Part shown: positions 34,240-39,638 of the stretch, one piece after another
Layout of the letters: every line of letters starts with the position of its first letter
Numbering within the stretch: position 1 is the stretch's first letter
From: Peptoniphilus sp.
GTDB lineage: Bacteria > Bacillota > Clostridia > Tissierellales > Peptoniphilaceae
Assembly (NCBI RefSeq): GCF_022767005.1
Contig: NZ_JALEOV010000042.1
Location: forward strand, 1 to 39,638
DNA length: 39,638 bases
Reading direction: 5' to 3'
Position numbers and translations under genes: made by a program
Notes under the pieces: generated by a model
What the model was told of the DNA's origin: nothing
Database searches by the model: none
Seen by the model: the letters and a program-made list of their open reading frames with translations, nothing else

Positions 34240-34723
34240 AAAATAAAATATAAAATAAACTAGGGTGCAGTAAAGTTATAGTATTTACATGGAAGAAGTT
34301 AATTTTCAAAAACTATTGTAAAACTTTTAGATATTGACATTGCCAGAATCATGAGATGCTATGTTTACTCTATCTTTTTGAAAAGTAAGTACAAATACAA
34401 TTGGAACTTAAAAGATACAACAGGCAAAAGCGATGAGAATTTTAAAGAAATTATAAAAAATTTAAAATAATATAAAAATTTTAAGAGAAGACATTTTAAA
34501 TGAAAAATAAAAATTTAAGAATAAAAACAGCTAGACATTTAAATTAGGGTGTACCAATAAGGTTAGACCTCAGAGTTAGTGGCTATATTAGCTGTGGTAC
34601 TTATTTGTCATTTTACCAATCGGGTTTAGAGTTTTTATTCTGTATTTTTTAGACTTAAATATCCTACGTTTCTTTCAGGATATTCTTTTAATATTTTACT
34701 TTAAGTTCTGTACTATATTTTGT
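34240..34723. other. Gene-poor stretch after the arsenic cassette
   Basis: About 480 bp without an intact gene. It contains a remnant frame (34303-34470), two similar TAGGGTG-starting segments at about 34261 and 34544, and a 6-bp GTACCA/TGGTAC repeat pair (34550-34603). A short ATATCCT/AGGATAT hairpin (about 34659-34684) is also present. TATTTTTTAGACTTA occurs at about 34645 and also at about 32564 on the other side of the cassette. This looks like decayed DNA, not a functional gene. Confidence 0.45.
34303..34470 (+). pseudogene. ORF remnant right of the arsenic cassette
   Basis: A frame of 56 codons opening after a stop, with no start or ribosome site, ending TAA at 34468. A short ATG at 34289 with a different frame stops after ten codons, as if a frameshift separated the two. 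Its LDIDIARIM segment resembles IEIDIAKLL of the left remnant. Parent family not recognised. Confidence 0.35.
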
Positions 34724-34775
34724 CAAAAAACTGACCTTCATTAGTTGTTTTTTAGTCCAACTTAATGAGGTCAGT
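34724..34775 (-). terminator. Terminator of the YjiH-like gene
   Basis: On the minus strand ACTGACCT pairs with AGGTCAGT and the helix continues with two bulges (TCATTAAGTTG against CAACTAATGA), followed by TTTTTT. The outer stem is the same as in the argH terminator. Confidence 0.88.
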
Positions 34776-34814
34776 ATAAATCTTTATATTTTTGTACAAA
34801 TTTAATTAAATTAT

Positions 34815-36119
34815 CTAGAAAAATAGATAAAGTATTGGCATTGAGATAACTATACTTAAAATTATTCTTTCAACCCAAATTATAATGTAATCTGAGAATT
34901 TTAAAGGTATTTCTGTTCCCATCATTACAGGTATTGATGCTGAGAAGAAAAGTATTTCTGATACAGATACTATTGCTACAAGCATTCTTGCTATTAGTCC
35001 AAGTCCTGCATTTGCCACTATTGGTGCTGGTAAAAGCATTTCTGCAATACTCATACCAAGTGCTTGAGCCACCATAAGTGGTTCTTCCACTTTAGTTATT
35101 AGTGTGAATGGATAGAATATATATCCAATTATGTGGAAAATTGGAGTGTATTCTGCAAGTAAAAGTCCAATCATACCTACGCCTAGTAGTGAAGGTGCAA
35201 TGTTAAGTGCCATTTTAAATCCATCGATAAAGTTTTCTTTTATTACAGAAAGTAATGATCCAGAATTTTTAAAAGCTGTCATTCCAGCATCTACTGCGTC
35301 AGAAAAAGCAATTTTTTTCTTTGCTTCAGGAACATATTCTTTACCTGAATAATATTCTTGTGGTTTTCTATTTAATGGAAAAATTCTAGCAGTTATTGCT
35401 GTTACTAAAAATGTTACGAATAATGTAATCCAGAAATAAGCTAGCCAATAATCCATTATGTTCAAAGTATTTGCCACGATAATCATAAATGTCGCAGATA
35501 CTGTTGAGAATCCAGTTGCTATAATTGCAGCTTCTTTTTTTGTGTAAGTGTCTTCCAAATAAACTCTATTAGTTATTAAAAGTGCAAGAGAGTAAGATCC
35601 TACGAAAGATGCAACGGCATCGACTGCTGATCTACCAGGAGTTTTAAAAACTGGTCGCATAATAGGTTCCATAAATACACCAATAAATTCCATAAGTCCA
35701 AAGCCTGTTAAAAATGCCAAAAAAACAGAACCTATTGGCACGATTGTTGTTACTGAGACCATAATTCCATTCCAAATAAGTGGAAGCATATCACCTTCAA
35801 AGATTCTTGCAGGACCCTTATTTGTTACATACATAAATAAAAATATTAAACTCACAAGTTTTAGAGCAAAGAAAACTAAGTGAAGTTTGCTTTTTTGCCA
35901 TGATTTTGTCTTAATTGCATATGCTATTCCAGCAAGTACCATAAATATACCAAATACAAAATTATAATTTGGAATCTTTTTCACAAGATTAGTAATGTGG
36001 TCAATAGGTATTGTATTTGAATCCCCTATTTTCACTGGCACGAAAAACATAAAAATGCCAAAAAGTGCGTAAATAATAAATAATGTGATATCCATCGAGT
36101 TAAATTTTTTCTTTACCAT
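34815..36119 (-). CDS. YjiH-like membrane protein with nucleoside-recognition/gate domains
   Basis: A 434-residue integral-membrane protein with about ten hydrophobic segments. From ATG 36119 it has the AAGGGGGA ribosome site; an upstream in-frame ATG at 36203 is rejected. The YjiH family holds two Gate (nucleoside-recognition) domains, seen here around TGFGLMEFIGVFMEPIMRPVFKTPG and later SIAEMLLPAPIV with NAGLGLIARM. The substrate is not established. Its leader carries an AT-rich 14-bp hairpin, and a Fur-like palindrome sits further upstream, so regulation by metal or stress is possible. Confidence 0.85.
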   Translation of the reverse strand: MVKKKFNSMDITLFIIYALFGIFMFFVPVKIGDSNTIPIDHITNLVKKIPNYNFVFGIFMVLAGIAYAIKTKSWQKSKLHLVFFALKLVSLIFLFMYVTNKGPARIFEGDMLPLIWNGIMVSVTTIVPIGSVFLAFLTGFGLMEFIGVFMEPIMRPVFKTPGRSAVDAVASFVGSYSLALLITNRVYLEDTYTKKEAAIIATGFSTVSATFMIIVANTLNIMDYWLAYFWITLFVTFLVTAITARIFPLNRKPQEYYSGKEYVPEAKKKIAFSDAVDAGMTAFKNSGSLLSVIKENFIDGFKMALNIAPSLLGVGMIGLLLAEYTPIFHIIGYIFYPFTLITKVEEPLMVAQALGMSIAEMLLPAPIVANAGLGLIARMLVAIVSVSEILFFSASIPVMMGTEIPLKFSDYIIIWVERIILSIVISMPILYLFF

Positions 36120-36139
36120 AATAATCCCCCTTTTATAAT

Positions 36140-36172
36140 ATATTATTATAATATGTATTATTATAATAATAT
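36140..36172 (-). repeat. AT-rich 14-bp inverted repeat in the YjiH leader
   Basis: Arms 36140-36153 and 36159-36172 are exact complements (ATATTATTATAATA and its reverse complement) around TGTAT. Predicted transcription starts near 36176, so the RNA would begin with this hairpin, then AAGGGGGA. Confidence 0.7.
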
Positions 36173-36182
36173 GTTTTTTTTT

Positions 36183-36210
36183 ATTATACCACATTATTAA
36201 CAAATGAAAA
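36183..36210 (-). promoter_or_regulatory. Promoter of the YjiH-like gene
   Basis: Minus-strand TTTTCA (36210-36205), 16-base spacer, TATAAT (36188-36183) with an extended TG. Confidence 0.6.
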
Positions 36211-36244
36211 CGTAGTTCATAAAATTTAAGTTTAATTTTTAAAG

Positions 36245-36258
36245 ATAATGATCATTAT
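36245..36258. promoter_or_regulatory. Fur/PerR-like palindrome upstream of the YjiH-like gene
   Basis: ATAATGATCATTAT is a perfect 14-bp palindrome and, with its left flank, reads GATAATGATCATTAT. It resembles half-site spacing of Fur/PerR boxes (GATAAT with ATTATC). It is about 35 bp upstream of the promoter's -35, so its role is uncertain. Confidence 0.35.
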
Positions 36259-36287
36259 TTTTGCACTATACTTATTACAAATAATTG

Positions 36288-36326
36288 TCCTAAAGAATAG
36301 AATTTTTAATTATATATTCTCTAGGA
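36288..36326 (-). terminator. Possible weak terminator of the two-gene membrane/orphan unit
   Basis: TCCTA/TAGGA and AGAATA/TATTCT pair around one mismatch, about 28 bp past the 574-residue gene's stop. There is no T-run, so termination is uncertain. Confidence 0.35.
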
Positions 36327-36353
36327 TCTATTTTGGAACAAGTTATTTTATTT

Positions 36354-38078
36354 TCAATTGAAGTTAACTTTTATTATGTTATCGGAATTTACTTTTTCTG
36401 TATTATAATAATTGAAAATGTCTTTTCCAAGTTTTGTAATTTTTATTTCGCTGAAATCTTTTTTAGATTCTATAACTCCCAAGTCCTTTAAAATACTTAA
36501 TAGAGAAGATTTTTCTACGTCAAATTTTTCGCCCTTTATAGAAGATTTTTCATTTAAGTTTTTCAAAAAATCAATCACAAAACTTGTGTATTTTTCATAA
36601 TTTTTGCCAAAGGCAGATTTCAAAAACTCTCTATTAGTAAGAGATTCTGTCCAAATGGAAAGTTTTGTGAAGTCGTCAAAGGATTGGTAATTGTCGGCAT
36701 AATCTGTTAGATAAAGTTCTTCTGGTTCATCTTCTTGTGTAATAAGAGTCAAATATTTTTTCACCATAAAAGTAAAGTATAGCTCGATAAGTGGAAAGTG
36801 TGTATTCTTAAAAGTTTTGACATCCTTTGTTGGAATTAAATGAATTGACTTTGCAAATTTTTCGAGCATGGCAGGAGATAAGTCCCCAGATTTTAATTTA
36901 TTTACATAATTCATGTCTAAAAAAGTAAGAAAGTTATCAAAATTTTCTATAAATTTATTTTCAAATACAAAATCTTTATTCTCTGAAAGTATGAGTAAGA
37001 TATCGTCATCAAAATAAAACCCACCTTCGCTATTTTTTAAAAGATCTAAATAATAAAAAATATTTTCTTTAATTTCATTTAAGTCCATCAAGATATTTTT
37101 CACATCGCGACCCATGGTAAGAAGCTTTCCATAAAAGGCGATTAAAAATTCTAGGGAGTTTGATAGTTCCATGCGATTTAAAAATTCTCCAGATTCAGAA
37201 AGGTACTCAAATATTTTTTTATAGTCGATGTCATAATCCTTAAAGGTTTTATTTTCTTCAAATAAAAAGTTAGCGTAGATTTTAGAAAATAAGTTTATAA
37301 AAAATTCAAGAATAAATTCAGCATCAGCATTTGAAAAAATTTTCTTAAAGATATCTTTATTTTGCAAAACTAAAAAATCTTCTTCGTAAAATTTATCCAG
37401 TAAATATTCAAAATTATTTATTTCATTGCTATTTTCATCGTTAATTGAACCTAAAAGTTTATTATTTATTGATTCTAAAGTAACTCCAAAGACAGAAATT
37501 ATATTTAAAAATTCTCTTTTTAAGAAATCCCTATTCATTGTTATTGGACCATAGTTTTCTTCAATGTGATAAAACAAATTGGAAATATTGTTGTAAAAAT
37601 CAATGAATACTTCTTCGTCCATCATTTGAGTTACATTAAGAATTGCATTTCTTTCGCCAGCTGCGAAAATTCTATATAGACCAAAATCAGATTTTGTAAT
37701 GTCGATATTTGTATAATTTTCCACTTCAATATATTCATCAAGGAAAATATCGAAAAATAAATAGTGATCATTTTCTTCTTCTATTCTAAAAATAGAAACA
37801 TAGGACTCTCTTAAAACTTTTATGAAGGATTCCAAGTCTTTTACTTCATAGTTAAGTTCTTTTAGCATTTTTTTTATTGTAGAATTGGCACTTTCTTCAT
37901 ATTCTTTAAAGTCAAAGAGAAGAAAAGCCATAATTTCGTCGCTTTTTCTTATATTTATATAGGGGCTTTCTAATATGGGAGCAAAATCCCTTTTGTTATA
38001 AAATTCTTTAAAAGCTAAAGTCTTTTCTGTCAAGAGTCTTTTTGCTATTTCATAAATTTCTCTTGTTTTTAATTCCAT
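36354..38078 (-). CDS. Large orphan protein of unknown function
   Basis: A 574-residue, acidic, largely helical protein with no signal peptide or membrane segment, rich in Phe, Glu, Asn and Lys. I recognise no catalytic motif. The last 70 residues (SSLLSILKDLGVIESKKDFSEIKITKLGKDIF) have a helix-turn-helix and beta-hairpin character like a winged helix, which is a weak guess. The ATG has ATAGGTG and starts 8 bp after an aromatic-acid exporter-like gene, so the two are one operon. Function unknown; the coding quality and operon setting show it is a real gene. Confidence 0.85.
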   Translation of the reverse strand: MELKTREIYEIAKRLLTEKTLAFKEFYNKRDFAPILESPYINIRKSDEIMAFLLFDFKEYEESANSTIKKMLKELNYEVKDLESFIKVLRESYVSIFRIEEENDHYLFFDIFLDEYIEVENYTNIDITKSDFGLYRIFAAGERNAILNVTQMMDEEVFIDFYNNISNLFYHIEENYGPITMNRDFLKREFLNIISVFGVTLESINNKLLGSINDENSNEINNFEYLLDKFYEEDFLVLQNKDIFKKIFSNADAEFILEFFINLFSKIYANFLFEENKTFKDYDIDYKKIFEYLSESGEFLNRMELSNSLEFLIAFYGKLLTMGRDVKNILMDLNEIKENIFYYLDLLKNSEGGFYFDDDILLILSENKDFVFENKFIENFDNFLTFLDMNYVNKLKSGDLSPAMLEKFAKSIHLIPTKDVKTFKNTHFPLIELYFTFMVKKYLTLITQEDEPEELYLTDYADNYQSFDDFTKLSIWTESLTNREFLKSAFGKNYEKYTSFVIDFLKNLNEKSSIKGEKFDVEKSSLLSILKDLGVIESKKDFSEIKITKLGKDIFNYYNTEKVNSDNIIKVNFN

Positions 38079-38086
38079 TTTTTCAC

Positions 38087-38983
38087 CTATTCTTTTTCAA
38101 CTAATTCTTTTAGTTGGTCCATATATCTTAGAATATATTCAATGTGATAATTATAGACACTGTCTACTTCTGTTAAGTCTTTTGAAGTAGGTTCATTTAG
38201 ATCATATCGCTTCTCTATTTCTTTTGAAATATCTTCTTTAAAGTAATTGGTATTCATACTATTTATAACTTGAAGCCGAAGGGAAATATTATCCAGTAGA
38301 GAAACTATTTGTGATTCTCTCCATATTGAATGGTCATGGTGAAAAGGAGTTTTAACTTCCTTTTCTAAAAGTTTATATAGTGTGTTTACATTATCAAAGT
38401 CTGAGTTAAAAGAAGATAAGTCAGTTTTTTTGTCGTAAATAATTTCTCTTAAAGCTTTATTTGCAGATTGGTAGCATTTTTTTGAAGCATCGATAAAATT
38501 TTCCCAGATATTTGGAGAAGATATAAAATAATTTACTAGCACACCTACAACTACACCTATAATTGTACCTATAATTCGATTTAGTGCATAAGAAGCCTTG
38601 TCTGAATTGGAACAGAAACTTGCCACAAATACTATACATGACAATTGTGTCATGTCACGCATCTTCACAAGGGCAAGTATATAAATTATTATCAAAATTC
38701 CAGTGCCGCCAATAAGTGGTTCTACTAGGTATGGCACAGATATAATTGAACTGAGATAACCAATTATTACACCTACAATGCAAGTGAAAAGTCTTTTTTT
38801 CATATCTGCCAGAGATTCTGACATAGAAGGCTTAATTGAAGAAATTGCAGCGATGGATACAAATATTGGCGAGTTCAATTTCAAAAGGTGGGAGATGTAA
38901 AGACCAATAACAACTGCTAGAGCTGTTTTAATTGCACGCATCCCAATTCTATATTTGTAATCTATTTTATTTTTTATAGCCAT
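38087..38983 (-). CDS. Aromatic acid exporter family protein (ArAE/FUSC-like, DUF939 type)
   Basis: A 298-residue protein with a hydrophobic N-terminal half of about five or six segments (KTALAVVIGLYISHLL, then GIIGYLSSIIS-like repeats, GTIIGVVVGVLVNYF) and a soluble helical C-terminal half from about residue 160. This layout, including RAIKTALAV at the start and RIIGTIIGVVVG, is the ArAE_1 family related to aromatic-acid or fusaric-acid exporters. The substrate is unknown. The ATG has a weak GAGTTGAT site. It is first in an operon with the 574-residue orphan. Confidence 0.85.
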   Translation of the reverse strand: MAIKNKIDYKYRIGMRAIKTALAVVIGLYISHLLKLNSPIFVSIAAISSIKPSMSESLADMKKRLFTCIVGVIIGYLSSIISVPYLVEPLIGGTGILIIIYILALVKMRDMTQLSCIVFVASFCSNSDKASYALNRIIGTIIGVVVGVLVNYFISSPNIWENFIDASKKCYQSANKALREIIYDKKTDLSSFNSDFDNVNTLYKLLEKEVKTPFHHDHSIWRESQIVSLLDNISLRLQVINSMNTNYFKEDISKEIEKRYDLNEPTSKDLTEVDSVYNYHIEYILRYMDQLKELVEKE

Positions 38984-39132
38984 TTAATCAACTCATTTAA
39001 ATTTTATATTTAATATACATAATAATTATACCAATAATAAATCTAAAAGTACATTTTGATAAGTTATGAAAGCGTTGATATAAATTGTAAAAATTGGGTA
39101 AAACTTTAATATAGAAAAGGAGAGTGACGTTT

Positions 39133-39638
39133 ATGTTATTGAACTTTGTTGGAAAAAACATTGAACTTACAGAATCTTTGAAGAACGTGGCAGAGAAAAA
39201 ATTCTCCAAATTGGATAAATATTTTTCAAAAGAAGTTGAAGCGAGAGTTGTATTCTCAACAATAAGAGAAGAACAAACTGTGGAAGTTACAATATTTTTA
39301 CCAAAGACAATTATCAGAGCAGAAGAAACTACAGACGATATGTACTCTTCAATGGACAACGCTGTGGATGCACTTGCTAGGCAAATTAGAAAACATAAGA
39401 CTAAATTAAAGAGAAGATACCAAAATAATGAAACTATTAGATTTGACGAAATTGTAGAAAAAGAAAAATTTGAAGAACCAGAAAAGAAAATAGTTAAAAG
39501 GAAAAATTTCGAACTTAATCCAATGAATGAAGAAGAAGCAATTCTTCAAATGGAACTTTTAAATCACAATTTCTTTGTATTTTTAGATGCAGATACTGAT
39601 GCGGTTTCTGTAGTTTACAAAAGAAAAGATGGAAATTA
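39133..39638 (+). CDS. hpf: Long-form ribosome hibernation promoting factor (truncated by the window edge)
   Basis: The N-terminal 168 residues are visible. Residues 1-100 are the RaiA/YfiA domain that occupies the decoding site (LNFVGKNIELTESLKN, KLDKYF, FLPKTIIRAEETTDDMYSSMDNAVDALARQIRKHK). From about 135 the long-form C-terminal domain that dimerises 100S ribosomes begins (PMNEEEAILQMELLNHNFFVFLDADT). The length so far matches the long type of Firmicutes. The ribosome site is AAAGGAG about 11 bases upstream. A TGAAAGCG-type sequence near 39066 partly resembles a CcpA site. Confidence 0.95.
   Translation, partial: MLLNFVGKNIELTESLKNVAEKKFSKLDKYFSKEVEARVVFSTIREEQTVEVTIFLPKTIIRAEETTDDMYSSMDNAVDALARQIRKHKTKLKRRYQNNETIRFDEIVEKEKFEEPEKKIVKRKNFELNPMNEEEAILQMELLNHNFFVFLDADTDAVSVVYKRKDGN

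Noticed and set aside
34289..34321. Short ORF beginning at ATG 34289
   Set aside because: It stops after ten codons and has no ribosome site; it looks like part of a decayed sequence.
38997..39359. Minus-strand ORF of 120 codons at the right end
   Set aside because: It is the shadow of the plus-strand hpf gene, whose protein matches a known family.
1..39638. tRNA, rRNA, CRISPR or intact insertion sequences
   Set aside because: No TTCGA-type tRNA arm with cloverleaf, no spaced direct repeats and no transposase motif were seen on either strand.

Overview
The window is AT-rich (roughly 30% GC by eye), tightly packed, and reads as a chromosomal segment of a low-GC Gram-positive anaerobe. AGGAGG-type ribosome sites, LytR-CpsA-Psr and DegV proteins, a long-form hibernation factor and clusters of peptide and amino-acid handling genes fit Tissierellia/Peptoniphilaceae-like anaerobic cocci. 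That placement is inference from gene content; no 16S or tRNA gene is present. I saw no CRISPR array, prophage or intact insertion sequence.

Layout. 1-5.3 kb: argG-argH (minus strand) divergent from a polar amino-acid ABC importer (binding protein, permease, ATPase). The two operons share a 44-bp gap that is mostly a perfect 16-bp inverted repeat burying both ribosome sites. 5.4-9.0 kb: a heterodimeric ABC exporter. 9.1-10.4 kb: a small charged protein, a PAP2 phosphatase and tadA, which looks leaderless. 10.5-14.4 kb: a selenium operon (selD, yedF, a DUF3343 carrier-like gene, an EF2568-type cysteine desulfurase) running into a degV gene. 14.4-17.7 kb: a MATE exporter, a class-I amidotransferase-like hydrolase and an orphan lipoprotein. 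17.8-23.0 kb: a five-gene operon of ACT protein, DUF711 protein, amino-acid permease, YtcJ-like amidohydrolase and free methionine-R-sulfoxide reductase. 23.2-25.7 kb: a nitroreductase, a UPF0178 protein fused in frame to a glutaredoxin-like domain, and an LCP protein. 26.0-29.9 kb: peptidase T, then an unidentified membrane transporter paired with an M20 amidohydrolase behind a consensus promoter. 29.9-32.3 kb: a PPC-domain protein, mgsA and the rpsF-ssb-rpsR operon with an S6:S18-type leader. 32.3-34.8 kb: an arsR-acr3 arsenite cassette between two gene-poor stretches holding related ORF remnants. 34.8-39.6 kb: a YjiH-like gate protein, a large orphan protein, an aromatic-acid exporter-like membrane protein, and the start of a long-form hpf gene.

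Common themes are scavenging of amino acids and peptides (importer with argGH, APC permease, PepT, M20 hydrolase), thiol/selenium/redox chemistry (selD cluster, fRMsr, glutaredoxin-like fusion, nitroreductase) and efflux (ABC, MATE, ACR3, FUSC-like). The items most worth following are the mirrored ribosome-site palindrome at argG, the selenium operon, the UPF0178-glutaredoxin fusion with a buried internal start, the transporter-M20 pair, the 574-residue orphan and the remnants around the arsenic cassette.
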